Numbered from the stretch's first letter, positions 27,589 to 36,856 are shown. The stretch is 64,000 nucleotides of DNA from Actinomycetota bacterium (GCA_016703525.1 JADJBW010000001.1:124001-188000), one strand, 5' to 3'. The notes: generated by a model not told the origin, from the sequence alone. A program made the numbers and translations.

Positions 27589-28656
27589 ATGTACCTCGCC
27601 ATCCGCGACCTCAAGGCCGCGACCGGTCGCTTCACCCTCGTCGGTGTCGTCATCGCACTCGTCGCCCTCATGGGTGTGCTGCTCTCGGGTCTTGCGACCG
27701 GGTTGGTCGACGACGGCATCTCCGGCCTCCGCGCGCAGCGCTTCACCCACCTCGTGATGCAGGCCAAGTCGGCCGGCGTCTTCTCCAAGTCGACGCTCAC
27801 CACCTCCGAGACGTCGAAGCTCGACCTCGACGGGGTCGAGCACGCCGAGCTCGGCGTGTCGTTCGTCAACACCCGTTCATCCGGCGGCAAGAGCTTCGAC
27901 CTCGCCTTGTTCGGCGTCGCACCCGACAGCTTCCTCGTGCCGCGCGCCGATGCCCGCGCCGCGCTCGAGCGCGCCAACTCGATTGTGATCTCGCAGGAGC
28001 TCGCCGACGACGGTTTGAAGGTGGGCGACCACCTCACGATCCTCGGCAACGAGATCGAACTGACCGTCGACGGCATCTCGCAGGCCGGCTCGTACGGCCA
28101 CGCACCGATCGCGTACACCTCGCTCGACACCTGGCAGCGAGCGTTCTACGGCAACGACGCCCGCGGCCGCTTCTCGGCGCTGGCGCTCCGGTCCGACAGC
28201 GATCCGAAGCTCGCTCTGGGCAGCGACCTCGAGCTGCTCACCAAGGACGAGGCCTTCGACGGGTCGCCCGGCTATGCGGCCGAAACGTCCACCATGGACC
28301 TCATCCGCTTCTTTCTCTTCCTGATCAGCGCGCTCGTGGTCGGCGCCTTCTTCACCGTGTGGACCGTCCAGCGCACCCGTGAGATCGGGCTGATGAAGGC
28401 GCTCGGCGCGAGCGACGGGTACGTCGTGCGCGACGCGCTCGGCCAGCTCGCGATCGTGATCATCGCGGCAACACTCGTCGGCTCGCTGCTCGGGTACGGA
28501 CTCGGTCTGCTCGTGCCCGGCGGTGTGCCGTTCTCGCTCCAGCCGATCTCGGTGCTCGCCGGCTCCGCGCTGCTCGTCGCCGTCGGCATGATCGGCAGCG
28601 TCCTCACGATCCGCCGCATCTCCCGCGTCGACCCGCTCATCGCGCTCGGTCGCTGA
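27589..28656 (+). CDS. ABC transporter permease, FtsX/MacB family
   Basis: The 355-aa protein has an N-terminal membrane helix (about 15-37, FTLVGVVIALVALMGVLLSGLA), a large extracytoplasmic domain, and three C-terminal helices beginning at about 230 (IRFFLFLISALVVGAFFTVW). The FtsX signature TREIGLMKALGAS lies between the first two of these. This is the layout of MacB/LolE-type permeases that export lipids, peptides or drugs by a mechanical mechanism. I chose the ATG at 27589; a possible promoter TTGCGG and TAGGAT lies at about 27484-27514. The cognate ATPase follows after 37 bp. Confidence 0.85.
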   Translation: MYLAIRDLKAATGRFTLVGVVIALVALMGVLLSGLATGLVDDGISGLRAQRFTHLVMQAKSAGVFSKSTLTTSETSKLDLDGVEHAELGVSFVNTRSSGGKSFDLALFGVAPDSFLVPRADARAALERANSIVISQELADDGLKVGDHLTILGNEIELTVDGISQAGSYGHAPIAYTSLDTWQRAFYGNDARGRFSALALRSDSDPKLALGSDLELLTKDEAFDGSPGYAAETSTMDLIRFFLFLISALVVGAFFTVWTVQRTREIGLMKALGASDGYVVRDALGQLAIVIIAATLVGSLLGYGLGLLVPGGVPFSLQPISVLAGSALLVAVGMIGSVLTIRRISRVDPLIALGR

Positions 28657-28693
28657 CGTCACCCCATCGGGTCACCCCTCGAAAGGACACCTC

Positions 28694-29368
28694 GTGTCGA
28701 TCCGTCTCGATCATCTGAACCTCACGTTCGCCGACGGCGAGTCGCGCATCACGGCGCTCGACGACGTCAGCCTGGACGTCGCGCCCGGCGAGTTCGTCGT
28801 GGTCACCGGGCCGTCGGGCTCGGGAAAGTCGACGCTGCTCGCCGTCGCCGGTCTCCTGCAACAGCCCGACTCGGGCGACGTCGTGATCGGTGACACCTCG
28901 ACAGCGTCGTTGTCGGCCCGTCAGCGCAGCGACCTCCGCCGCGATCAGCTCTCGTTCGTCTTCCAGTCGGCAAACCTGTTTCCGTCACTGACCGCTGTTG
29001 AGCAATTGGAGTTGATGGCGCACATGCGCGGGCGTCTCGACGACGCCGCTCGGTCGCGTGCTCGCGAACTGCTCGAGGCCGTGGGACTGTCGTCACGCGC
29101 CGGCCATCGCCCGAACCGACTGTCGGGTGGAGAGCGTCAGCGAGTCGGCATCGCCCGGGCGCTCATGTCGAACCCGGTCGCGTTGCTCGTCGATGAACCG
29201 ACCGCTGCGCTCGATCAGCACCGAAGCGACGAGATCATGGAACTGCTTGCCTCGATGACCGTGCGCGAATCGATCGCCACGATTCTGGTGACCCACGACC
29301 TCGACCGAATGGACTTGGCGACGCGCCAACTACACCAGGTGGACGGAAGGCTCACGCCGGTCGCCTGA
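28694..29368 (+). CDS. ABC transporter ATP-binding protein
   Basis: The 224-aa ATPase has Walker A GPSGSGKST (39-47), signature LSGGERQR, Walker B VALLVDEPTAALD and the switch histidine in LVTHDLD. It belongs to the MacB/LolD-type exporters and should dimerise on the FtsX-type permease encoded upstream. The GTG start has GAAAGGA 8 bp ahead. The substrate is unknown; there is no adjacent periplasmic adaptor gene, and the two-gene operon is complete as a minimal exporter. Confidence 0.92.
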   Translation: MSIRLDHLNLTFADGESRITALDDVSLDVAPGEFVVVTGPSGSGKSTLLAVAGLLQQPDSGDVVIGDTSTASLSARQRSDLRRDQLSFVFQSANLFPSLTAVEQLELMAHMRGRLDDAARSRARELLEAVGLSSRAGHRPNRLSGGERQRVGIARALMSNPVALLVDEPTAALDQHRSDEIMELLASMTVRESIATILVTHDLDRMDLATRQLHQVDGRLTPVA

Positions 29369-29391
29369 CCTGCGGGGCTCCCGGTCGGCTG

Positions 29392-31824
29392 CTACAACGT
29401 GGACGACCGTTTCGACCATGCCAGCCGGTTGGCCATCGCGACGAACCGCTTCAGCGCCGCGATGGACGGGCCCTTCGGAATGGTCGCGACGTTGCGCAAC
29501 GGCAGGTCGGTGAACCCCTGCTCGATCATCACGGCCAGACCGCCGTCCCCCGAGCGACGGCGGACCGACGCACCGAGCACCCGGCGCGTGCCCGTGACCG
29601 GAAGGCGGCCGAGCAGGGTGTCGCCGAGTTCGCCCATGGTCGAGTTGAGCGTGAACGGGCGTGCGGCTTGCGCAGTTGGGATGGAGCGACCGAGCAGCGT
29701 GGCGAACTGATCGTCCGACACCACAACCCCGCCACCGGCGGTGCGCCGATACGGAGCGATCGGCCGGTCCGTCGTCGGCTCCACGTCGCCCTGCACACGC
29801 ACCGGCAGCGTCGCGACGACGTCGCGGACCGAGGTCGCCACCAGCACCTCGTACTCGCCCGAGCACACCCGCCAGGACCCGCTCGCCACGTCCCAATGGG
29901 CAAACGCCCGTCGATCGAGCGCGATCGTGACCGTCGTCGATGCACCGGGGTCCAGGTGCACCTTGGCAAACCCTCGCAGCTCGCGTTCGGGTCGATCGAC
30001 CGCGGCGTCGATGGGGCGTACGTACACCTGCACCACCGTCGATCCGGCGCGTTCGCCGGTGTTGGTCACGCGCACGGTTGTGTCGAGCGCCGTGTCGTCG
30101 ACCGACGACGTGGCCGCCGAGAGCGCCGCGTCGGCGAACTCGAACGTCGTGTACGACAGGCCGTGACCGAACGGGAAGGCGACCGCAGCACCGACGGTTT
30201 CGCTCCACCGGTATCCCACCAGCAGACCCTCGCGGTACTGCACCTGGCGGCCGGTGCCGGGGAACCACGGGTCGGAGGCCAGGTCGGCACGGTGGAGCGG
30301 AAACGTCTCGGCGAGGCGCCCGCCCGGTTCGGCATCGCCGAACACCACGTCGGCGACGGCCGCTCCCATCGCCTGACCGCCGAGGTGGGCGAGCAGGATC
30401 GCGGCGGGCTCGTCGCGCCACTCCAACTCGACCGCGGACCCGGCGATCAACACCACGACGACGCGAGTGTGACGCTCGGTCAGTGCCCACACGAGCTGGT
30501 TGTGCCCGTCGGGCAGGCGGAGATGATCGCGGTCGGCGCCCTCGGCCTCGAAGGTGTCGGGCAGCCCGACGAACACCACCACGGCATCGGCACCCTCCGC
30601 CGCTGCGAGGGCTTCCGCCACGAGCGCGTCGTCGGTGCCGCCGTCGGCGCGATACCCGGCTGCGACCGAGATCGATCCGCCGCTGGCCTGCACCCGCGAG
30701 CGCAACTCGTCGAGGGGACGATCGACGCGGTTGGGGTTCACCCGCGAGCTGCCGGAGCCCTGGATGCGAGGCTCGGCCGCGAATCCTCCGATCACGGCGA
30801 TGCGGCCCGTGGAGGTGAGCGGGAGGGTGGCGCCCACGTTCGTGAGCAGGACCATCGATTCGGTTGCGGCGCGGCGCGCGAGCGCATGGGCCCGATCGGC
30901 ATCGAACGCCACCGCCTCAGGGTCGACCGTGGTGGATGCGGCGAGCGCCGCGCGCTGCAGATGCACCACCCGCGCCACGCAGGCGTTGACGTCGTCATCG
31001 GACAGTTCGCCCGAGTCGAGCGCAGCGGCGACGATCTCGTCGTGCGCGCTCGCACCGCCCGGCATCTCCAGATCGAGGCCCGCCCGGACCGCCGCGACCC
31101 GGTCGTTGTTCGCTCCCCAGTCGCTCACGACGAGACCAGCGAAGCCCCATTCGTCGCGCAGGATCTGCTGCAGCAACTGCGGGTGTTCGCAGCAGTAGGT
31201 GCCGTTCACGCGGTTGTATGCCGACATCACCGTCCACGGCTGGGCTCTGGTGACAGCGATCTCGAAGGCCGGCAGGTAGATCTCGCGCAGCGTGCGCTCG
31301 TCGACGATGACGTCGACGGTCATGCGGCGGGTCTCCTGATTGTTGACGGCGAAGTGCTTCAGGCTGGTGCCGATGCCGAGCGACTGCGCGCCGTTGACGA
31401 ACGCGGCCGCGAGCTCGCCGGCGAGCAGCGGGTCCTCCGCGAAGTACTCGAAGTTCCGACCGCATGCCGGGTGGCGCTTGATGTTGACCCCGGGCCCGAG
31501 GATGACCGACACGCCCTGGGCCCATGCCTCCCGAGCGAGTTCGCGTCCGATGTCGGCGACCAACGCTCGGTCCCAACTCGCGCCCGTGGCGGACGCCGTC
31601 GGGTAACAGGTGGCTGGAAGGCTCGTCATGGCGTCGAGTAGTCCGCCGCCGGGAACCTTGCGCAACCCGTGCGGACCGTCGGTGACCATGATTGCGTCGA
31701 GGCCGATCTCGGGGACCGCAACGAGGTGCCAGTCGTCATGGCCCGACAGCATCTCGATGCGCCGCGTCCGGCTCAGGCCGCGGGCGAGATCGAGGTCGGA
31801 AGGCGTGTCGTGGTGCTCGCTCAT
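29392..31824 (-). CDS. GH3-family glycoside hydrolase (beta-glucosidase-like)
   Basis: The 810-aa protein has the GH3 N-terminal barrel with MVTDGPHGLRK, LKHFAVNNQE (156-165) and the nucleophile Asp235 in LVVSDWGANNDR. An alpha/beta sandwich domain follows, then a PA14- or linker-like stretch, and a C-terminal fibronectin-III-like domain (VTNTGERAGSTVVQVYV). These are hallmarks of beta-glucosidase-type GH3 enzymes that release terminal beta-linked sugars. No signal peptide is visible, so it is probably cytoplasmic and acts on imported oligosaccharides. It is convergent with the ABC operon. Confidence 0.93.
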   Translation of the reverse strand: MSEHHDTPSDLDLARGLSRTRRIEMLSGHDDWHLVAVPEIGLDAIMVTDGPHGLRKVPGGGLLDAMTSLPATCYPTASATGASWDRALVADIGRELAREAWAQGVSVILGPGVNIKRHPACGRNFEYFAEDPLLAGELAAAFVNGAQSLGIGTSLKHFAVNNQETRRMTVDVIVDERTLREIYLPAFEIAVTRAQPWTVMSAYNRVNGTYCCEHPQLLQQILRDEWGFAGLVVSDWGANNDRVAAVRAGLDLEMPGGASAHDEIVAAALDSGELSDDDVNACVARVVHLQRAALAASTTVDPEAVAFDADRAHALARRAATESMVLLTNVGATLPLTSTGRIAVIGGFAAEPRIQGSGSSRVNPNRVDRPLDELRSRVQASGGSISVAAGYRADGGTDDALVAEALAAAEGADAVVVFVGLPDTFEAEGADRDHLRLPDGHNQLVWALTERHTRVVVVLIAGSAVELEWRDEPAAILLAHLGGQAMGAAVADVVFGDAEPGGRLAETFPLHRADLASDPWFPGTGRQVQYREGLLVGYRWSETVGAAVAFPFGHGLSYTTFEFADAALSAATSSVDDTALDTTVRVTNTGERAGSTVVQVYVRPIDAAVDRPERELRGFAKVHLDPGASTTVTIALDRRAFAHWDVASGSWRVCSGEYEVLVATSVRDVVATLPVRVQGDVEPTTDRPIAPYRRTAGGGVVVSDDQFATLLGRSIPTAQAARPFTLNSTMGELGDTLLGRLPVTGTRRVLGASVRRRSGDGGLAVMIEQGFTDLPLRNVATIPKGPSIAALKRFVAMANRLAWSKRSSTL

Positions 31825-31917
31825 TGCCGGAGAACACTACGGGCGTCGAGGCGGGCGGACATCGGGGCCCGCCGATGCCGACGGTGATGGTCAAGCCGAT
31901 GGCGGTGTGGGAGATGG

Positions 31918-32436
31918 TCAGGGAAGAAGCGTTGTGCGAGCGTCCTTCATGAGCAGGACGAGGTGGAGCGGGTCGGTGGGGCTGGTTTCGAGTTCGGGTA
32001 CGAGGTGGAGATAGAACGCGCGGGCGTCGTCGTTCTCGGCGTGGATGATGAGACCGCGGCAGCCAATGTCCCCGCTGAGGGCGAGGAGGCGTGTGATCGC
32101 GTCGACGAGGAGTCCGGCTCCGAGGCCGTTGCCCTCGTGTTGGGTGTCGACGCCGAGTCGGGCGAGCAGCGCTACGGGTTGGGGATAGCGTCCGGCGCCC
32201 TTGAGGAGCCTTGTCGGTGCCGCTTGGACATCGAGTTGGGCCATGCACCACGCGTAGAACGCAACGACGCGCACCTCATCCTGGGCTGTCACGACGAACA
32301 CTCTGGTGGTGCCCGTGGATGCCGATTGTCGAGCGTGGTGGCGCAGCCAGGTGGTCTGTTCGGATGATCGGCAAACGAAGGTACCGACGGCGTCGTTGGG
32401 GTCGAGGCGGCGCGGCGGACAGTAGGCAGCGGTCAC
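31918..32436 (-). CDS. GNAT acetyltransferase, TacT-like toxin
   Basis: The 172-aa protein has a GNAT fold with the acetyl-CoA loop VDTQHEGNGLGAGLL (Q/RxxGxG/A) near residue 105. The surrounding pattern (FVVTAQDEVRVVAFYAW before it, CRGLIIHAENDDARAFYLHL after it) resembles TacT-type toxins that acetylate aminoacyl-tRNA. The GTG start at 32436 overlaps the stop of a DUF1778-like antitoxin remnant (GTGA), the standard order for this toxin-antitoxin pair. As the antitoxin is truncated, this is either an inactive or tolerated toxin, or one with another partner. Extension upstream to 32604 is not supported. Confidence 0.8.
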   Translation of the reverse strand: MTAAYCPPRRLDPNDAVGTFVCRSSEQTTWLRHHARQSASTGTTRVFVVTAQDEVRVVAFYAWCMAQLDVQAAPTRLLKGAGRYPQPVALLARLGVDTQHEGNGLGAGLLVDAITRLLALSGDIGCRGLIIHAENDDARAFYLHLVPELETSPTDPLHLVLLMKDARTTLLP

Positions 32437-32546
32437 GCTGTGAACGGAGATGGCCGCTTCATGAGCGCTCGAAGCCCCGCGAGGGTCCGCGCCAGTCGGC
32501 CGTTGATGCGATCCCATTCGGACGCGGCTTCGAAACCCTTGGTACG
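32433..32546 (-). pseudogene. Truncated DUF1778-like antitoxin fragment
   Basis: A 37-codon frame without a start ends at the TGA that overlaps the GNAT toxin start. It encodes KGFEAASEWDRINGRLART and ends LRALMKRPSPF, which resembles the C-terminus of DUF1778/TacA antitoxins, the part that binds the toxin. A TGA at 32549 closes the frame 5-prime, and tRNA-Ser(TGA) begins 17 bp farther on. The DNA-binding N-terminal part is missing. Truncation by recombination at the tRNA end is the likely cause. Confidence 0.6.
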
Positions 32547-32563
32547 TCAGGGGATCCGTGTGG

Positions 32564-32647
32564 CGGAGAGAGGGGGATTCGAACCCCGGAGGCTTGCACC
32601 TCAACGGTTTTCAAGACCGTCGCAATCGTCCGCTCTGCCATCTCTCC
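32564..32647 (-). tRNA. tRNA-Ser (TGA)
   Basis: An 84-nt minus-strand class II tRNA has acceptor arms GGAGAGA and TCTCTCC, anticodon TGA within CTTGAAA, a variable arm, and TψC arm GGTTCGAATCC. The discriminator is G. Sequence just after its 3-prime end carries a truncated antitoxin, consistent with use of the tRNA end as a recombination site. Confidence 0.95.
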
Positions 32648-32698
32648 CGGGCGTCGCGACGTGCGCCGCGAGCCGCCGAACCTAGCAGCGCCGCCCGT

Positions 32699-33646
32699 TC
32701 ACGCCTCGATGATCTCGCCCCGCAGCGATTCGACCCACGCGTCGGCCTCGATGCGGTTCGCCTCGGCCTCGTCGCGAACCGTTTCGCCCGCCGGACCGGC
32801 GGCCGGGTACGAACCGAGGAACTTCACGTCGTGTTTCGTGCGCAGCGACCGAAGGCAGTCGGCAACCACCTCGTCGGCGATGTGCCCGTCGAGCTCGAGC
32901 AGAAAGCAGTAGTCGCCGAGGGCGGTCTTGGTCGGCCGGGACACCAGCAGCGACAGGTTGATCCGTCGCGCCGCGAACTCCTGCAGGATGGCAAGCAGGG
33001 AGCCCGGTGCGTCGGCACGCTGGAACACCACGATCGACGTCTTGTCGTGGCCGGTCGGACCTGGGATGCCCTCGCGGCCCACCAGCATGAACCGGGTTGC
33101 GTTCCCCGGGTGATCCTCGATGTCGCTCGCGAGCACGTCCAGGCCGTACACCTCGGCCGCACGCCGATTCGCGATCGCGGCGAGACCCGGGTCGGCGCGA
33201 TCGGCCAGCATCGCAGCAGCGCCCGCCGTGGAGTTCGCCGCAACTAGCTCGACCCCCGGCAGGTTGGCGCGCAGCCATCCACGGCACTGCGCGTACGCGT
33301 GGGGGAAGGAGGCAACCCGCCTCACCTGGTCGAGGGTCACGCCCGGTGAGACCAGAAGGTTCATCTCGACCGGGAGAATCACCTCGCGCTGGATCCGCAG
33401 ATCCACGTCGAAGGCGAGCGTGTCCATCGAGATGTTCACCGTTCCCTCGATGGCGTTCTCGACCGCTACGAACCCCAGGTCGAGCTCGCCCTCGGCGACG
33501 GCGAACAGCACGTCGGAAAACGATTCGCAGGGACGAAGCTGGGCGCCCGCCAGGTCGGGTTGCGATCGGAGGGCCTGCTCGGTGAAGGTCCCGCTCGGCC
33601 CGAGAAAGCCGATGGTCGCGGAACCATCGACGGGATCGATGGACAT
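32699..33646 (-). CDS. pheA: Prephenate dehydratase
   Basis: The 315-aa enzyme converts prephenate to phenylpyruvate in phenylalanine synthesis. Its N-terminal catalytic part begins IGFLGPSGTFTEQAL, has VAVENAIEGTVN and the catalytic NSTAGAA (138-144, Thr140). A C-terminal ACT domain (about 200-280; TSIVVFQRADAPGSLLAIL and NLSLLVSRPTKTALGDYCFLLE) gives phenylalanine feedback control. The length matches monofunctional actinobacterial PheA. I chose the ATG at 33646 (MSIDPVDGS); the longer frame to 33694 adds an unlikely leader. It is divergent from the mycothiol-dependent family gene. Confidence 0.95.
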   Translation of the reverse strand: MSIDPVDGSATIGFLGPSGTFTEQALRSQPDLAGAQLRPCESFSDVLFAVAEGELDLGFVAVENAIEGTVNISMDTLAFDVDLRIQREVILPVEMNLLVSPGVTLDQVRRVASFPHAYAQCRGWLRANLPGVELVAANSTAGAAAMLADRADPGLAAIANRRAAEVYGLDVLASDIEDHPGNATRFMLVGREGIPGPTGHDKTSIVVFQRADAPGSLLAILQEFAARRINLSLLVSRPTKTALGDYCFLLELDGHIADEVVADCLRSLRTKHDVKFLGSYPAAGPAGETVRDEAEANRIEADAWVESLRGEIIEA

Positions 33647-33730
33647 GGGCCGCAGGCTACCGAGCACATGTCCACCGCTCGAACGAGATGCCACGGTCGT
33701 GGAATCACCGATGGGGGTAGCGTTCGCGCC

Positions 33731-34375
33731 ATGGCTCTGATCGACATGATTGCCGCCGAACGCGTCGCTGTGGCCGACATGCTGGAATCACTCGACGACA
33801 CCGGCTGGGCCACGCCGAGTCTGTGCGGCGAGTGGACGGTACGCGAGGTTGCGGCGCACCTCATCCAAGGGTTCGAGATCACCATGCTCGGGTTCGCCAA
33901 GGCGATGATCCGATTCCGGGGCAACTTCGACAGGGCGAATGCCGACTTCGCGAAGCGGATCGCAGCGGCCCAGTCGAACGAGTACATCATCGCGACGCTG
34001 CGGGAGAACCGATACCACCCGTTCACCCCGCCGACCGGCGCGGGCCTTCGTGCGCCACTCACCGACGTGGTGGTCCACGGTCAGGACATGCGCCGTCCGC
34101 TCGGGCTCGCGCGCGACTTCGAATCGGCGACGGTCGGGGAGGTGCTCAACTTCTTGACCACCGGCAAGAGCCGGGGGTTCGTGAAGAAGGGTCTGCTCGA
34201 CGGGCTGTCGCTGCGTGCGCTCGACGGTTCGTGGGAGAGCGAGGCCACCGGCGGCGCCCTGGTATCGGGTACCCCCGAGGCGCTCATCATGAGCCTCGTC
34301 GGTCGCACCGTTGCCCTCGGCGAACTGAGTGGTCCCGGCGTGGGCGAGCTCCGTCAACGTCTCGTTGGCGCCTGA
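33731..34375 (+). CDS. Maleylpyruvate isomerase-family mycothiol-dependent protein (DinB fold)
   Basis: The 214-aa protein has the MDMPI N-terminal pattern: AERVAVADMLESLDDTGWATPSLCGEWTVREVAAHLI, then VVHGQDMRRPLG, and ends GELSGPGVGELRQRL. These four-helix DinB-fold proteins in actinobacteria include mycothiol-dependent isomerases and detoxifying enzymes, but many have unknown substrates. The presence of this family supports a mycothiol-making host. The ATG at 33731 was chosen because its N-terminus matches the family. No catabolic partners are adjacent. Confidence 0.82.
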   Translation: MALIDMIAAERVAVADMLESLDDTGWATPSLCGEWTVREVAAHLIQGFEITMLGFAKAMIRFRGNFDRANADFAKRIAAAQSNEYIIATLRENRYHPFTPPTGAGLRAPLTDVVVHGQDMRRPLGLARDFESATVGEVLNFLTTGKSRGFVKKGLLDGLSLRALDGSWESEATGGALVSGTPEALIMSLVGRTVALGELSGPGVGELRQRLVGA

Positions 34376-34496
34376 CGTCGGTCGCGCCGAAACGATCGCT
34401 GCCCGCGCATATTCGCCGCACGTGGGGAACTCCGGCTGCGGCACACTGATGAGGCCGCGGCCCGCGGCACCGATCCCATCGAACGAAGGATGTCTC

Positions 34497-35750
34497 GTGT
34501 CTCATCTGGCCCCCGTCTGGTTCAAGCTCACCGACTTGCAGGTCGCCTCCGGCGAGGGCTCGTGGGTGACGACGGTCGATGGGCGGCGATACCTCGACTT
34601 CACCGCGGGCATCGCCGTCACCAGCACGGGGCACTGCCATCCGAAGGTGGTCGCCGCGATCGCGGAGCAGGCGGGGCGCTTCATCCACGCCCAGGTCAAC
34701 TGCTACACCCACCCGTTGCTCGAACAACTCGCCGAACGGCTCGCCGGGATCACTCCCGACGGCATCGACACGTTCTTCTTCACCAACTCCGGCGCCGAGG
34801 CCACCGAAGCGTCGGTGAAGCTCGCCAAGCAGGCGACCGGCCGGCCGCACGTGATCGTGTTCTCCGGATCGTTCCACGGCCGGACCCATCTGGCGATGGC
34901 AATGACCACGTCGAAGACCGGTTACCGCGCCGGGCACGCGCCCCTTCCTGCCGGCGTGTTCGTGGCGCCGTTCCCCCGGGCGATCGGTCAGGGAACACTC
35001 GACGAACGCATCGACGCCTGCCTCGACGAGCTCCGTCACCTGCTCCTGTCGCAAACCGCGCCGGCCGAGACCGCGGCGATGATTCTGGAACCGGTGCTCG
35101 GTGAGGGCGGCTACGAGCCGGCGCCGGCCCGGTTCCTCCAGGGCATCACCGAGATCTGTCGCGAGCACGGCATCCTCTTCATCGCCGACGAAGTGCAGGC
35201 CGGCTTCGGGCGAACCGGCACGATGTTCGCCGTGGACGGTACGGGGATCCGGCCCGACATTCTCGTGATGGCCAAGGGCATCGCATCGGGCATGCCGATC
35301 TCGGCGGTGGGAGCGTCCCGCGACCTCATGGACCGCTGGCCCACGGGATCGCACGGCGGCACCTACGGCGGCAACCCGGTCGCGTGCGCGGCGGCGCTGG
35401 CAACGATCGACGTGCTGACCGAACCCGGGTTCCTCGACTCGGTGAACGCCCGCGGCGAGGAGCTGCGCCAAGCGCTGCGTGACGCGTCCGCCGATCACCC
35501 GGTGCTCGCCGACGTGCGCGGCCCCGGTCTGATGGTGGCAGCCGAGTTCCGCGACCCGGTGACCGGAGCGCCCGATGCGGCGCGCACCGCTGCGGTGATC
35601 GCTCACTGCCGCGACGAGTCCAACCTGTTGCTGATGAACGCTGGCACGTACGCCAACGTCATCCGCTTCATGCCGCCACTGGTGGTGACCCGGGAGGAGA
35701 TGGCGCTCGCCACGACCGCCGTTCGCGCCGCGTTGGACGCGACCGCCTGA
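34497..35750 (+). CDS. Class III aminotransferase (4-aminobutyrate aminotransferase-like)
   Basis: The 417-aa PLP enzyme has the class III pattern: YLDFTAGIAVTSTGHCHPKVV, TNSGAEATEASVKLAKQATGR, SFHGRTHLAMAMT, ILFIADEVQAGFGRTG and the PLP lysine Lys260 in VMAKGIASGMP. It ends with VIRFMPPLVVTREEM. The pattern is closest to 4-aminobutyrate and related omega-amino-acid aminotransferases; acetylornithine-type activity is less likely from context. The GTG at 34497 has AAGGA upstream and starts immediately before the conserved region. It stands alone, convergent with the desaturase. Confidence 0.9.
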   Translation: MSHLAPVWFKLTDLQVASGEGSWVTTVDGRRYLDFTAGIAVTSTGHCHPKVVAAIAEQAGRFIHAQVNCYTHPLLEQLAERLAGITPDGIDTFFFTNSGAEATEASVKLAKQATGRPHVIVFSGSFHGRTHLAMAMTTSKTGYRAGHAPLPAGVFVAPFPRAIGQGTLDERIDACLDELRHLLLSQTAPAETAAMILEPVLGEGGYEPAPARFLQGITEICREHGILFIADEVQAGFGRTGTMFAVDGTGIRPDILVMAKGIASGMPISAVGASRDLMDRWPTGSHGGTYGGNPVACAAALATIDVLTEPGFLDSVNARGEELRQALRDASADHPVLADVRGPGLMVAAEFRDPVTGAPDAARTAAVIAHCRDESNLLLMNAGTYANVIRFMPPLVVTREEMALATTAVRAALDATA

Positions 35751-35766
35751 TCGGTCGCAGGCGCTG

Positions 35767-36798
35767 CTACTGCGACGCGGTCGCGGGGGTGGCCGCGGGT
35801 GTGGCAGACCGCGACGAGGCGCGGCGCCACAGCGCCCGGTACGACCGGTACTCGAGTTCGGGGACCACCCAGCCGGCGCGCTCGAGCTCGCGGTGCAGCG
35901 CCGGCAGGTTCTGGAACGGCACGCCGATGTCGACGTGGTGGGCAAGGTGCCACCCCGTGTTGTACGGAACCATCCAGAAACGCGGGAGCCAGGACTGCCG
36001 CACGTGATGGGTCGTGAGCCGGCGGTCGCTCGAGTGCTGCGCGCCGCCGTGCTCCGCAACGGCCCGCAACCGATTGAGCACCCGCCACCCCGTCATCCAC
36101 GGTGCGAGCCACAGCAGCGGCCAGGCGAGGGGATAGCCGGCGAGTGCGAACCCGGCGAAGATCGCGACCTGCGCGATCGCGATCGGCATCGCAAACGGTC
36201 GCGACGACGACTTGGTCAGCGCCACGAGCAGCAGCTTCAGGTTCTTCCATCCCGACACCCCGAGGGCATCGCGCCGCAACTTGCGACGCCACGACGCCTT
36301 GGTGATCGGATAGCCCACGTACAGGTTCATGTCGGGCTCGGCCAGCCCGAACTCCTCGCGGTGGTGGGCCATGTGGCCGCGGCGGTAGGCCTGCAGCGGA
36401 ACGAAGCCCGGTGCTCCGACCAGCCACGTGCCGACCACGTCGTTGAGTCGACGGTTGCGGAACAGCAGCCGGTGCGCCGCCTCGTGCGTGAGGATGCCGT
36501 ACAGGGCGAATGCCCGGCCCTGCAGGACGAACGCGACGGCCCAGGCGCCCGGGTGATGCAACGCGAGTGCCAGGATCACCACGCCGAACGACTGAGCCCA
36601 GAGCGCCACGACGTTCGCCGCGTTCCGAACGCTGTGAATCCGATAGAGCTCGGTGCGGAGGTCACCGATCGGACGGCCCGACGGCCCGAGCCGATCCGTC
36701 GGGAGCACATCGGTGAGCGCGGCGGCGTCGGGCCGCATGGTGGGCGCGGCGTCGGCCCCACCGGTCGGTGCCCCAGGGTCGACATCTGCGCTCGTCAT
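35767..36798 (-). CDS. Membrane fatty acid desaturase family protein
   Basis: The 343-aa protein has three histidine boxes: HEAAH (about 110), HMAHH (about 147) and HLAHH (about 297), which bind a di-iron centre in membrane desaturases and hydroxylases. Hydrophobic segments at about 65-105 and 205-235 fit the usual four-helix topology. The reaction could be desaturation or hydroxylation of an acyl chain or carotenoid; spacing of the boxes does not decide. The N-terminus (about 1-45) is disordered and acidic. It diverges from a PaaX-type regulator, and an inverted repeat covers its likely promoter. Confidence 0.88.
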   Translation of the reverse strand: MTSADVDPGAPTGGADAAPTMRPDAAALTDVLPTDRLGPSGRPIGDLRTELYRIHSVRNAANVVALWAQSFGVVILALALHHPGAWAVAFVLQGRAFALYGILTHEAAHRLLFRNRRLNDVVGTWLVGAPGFVPLQAYRRGHMAHHREEFGLAEPDMNLYVGYPITKASWRRKLRRDALGVSGWKNLKLLLVALTKSSSRPFAMPIAIAQVAIFAGFALAGYPLAWPLLWLAPWMTGWRVLNRLRAVAEHGGAQHSSDRRLTTHHVRQSWLPRFWMVPYNTGWHLAHHVDIGVPFQNLPALHRELERAGWVVPELEYRSYRALWRRASSRSATPAATPATASQ

Positions 36799-36812
36799 GC
36801 GGCTATGTTACG

Positions 36813-36837
36813 ACCTTGGATCGAGCGATCTCAAGGT
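36813..36837. promoter_or_regulatory. Inverted-repeat operator between desaturase and PaaX genes
   Basis: ACCTTG (36813-36818) and CAAGGT (36832-36837) flank an inner GATCG...CGATC, forming an imperfect palindrome. On the desaturase strand TTGAGA and TAACAT, 18 bp apart, overlap it, so a bound protein would block that promoter. PaaX, the adjacent gene, is the obvious candidate regulator. Confidence 0.5.
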
Positions 36838-36856
36838 GTAATACATCGTCTCGTCT

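Noticed and set aside
29668..31641. 657-codon plus-strand frame antisense to the GH3 gene
   Set aside because: The opposite strand carries a complete GH3 enzyme with active-site motifs; this frame has none.
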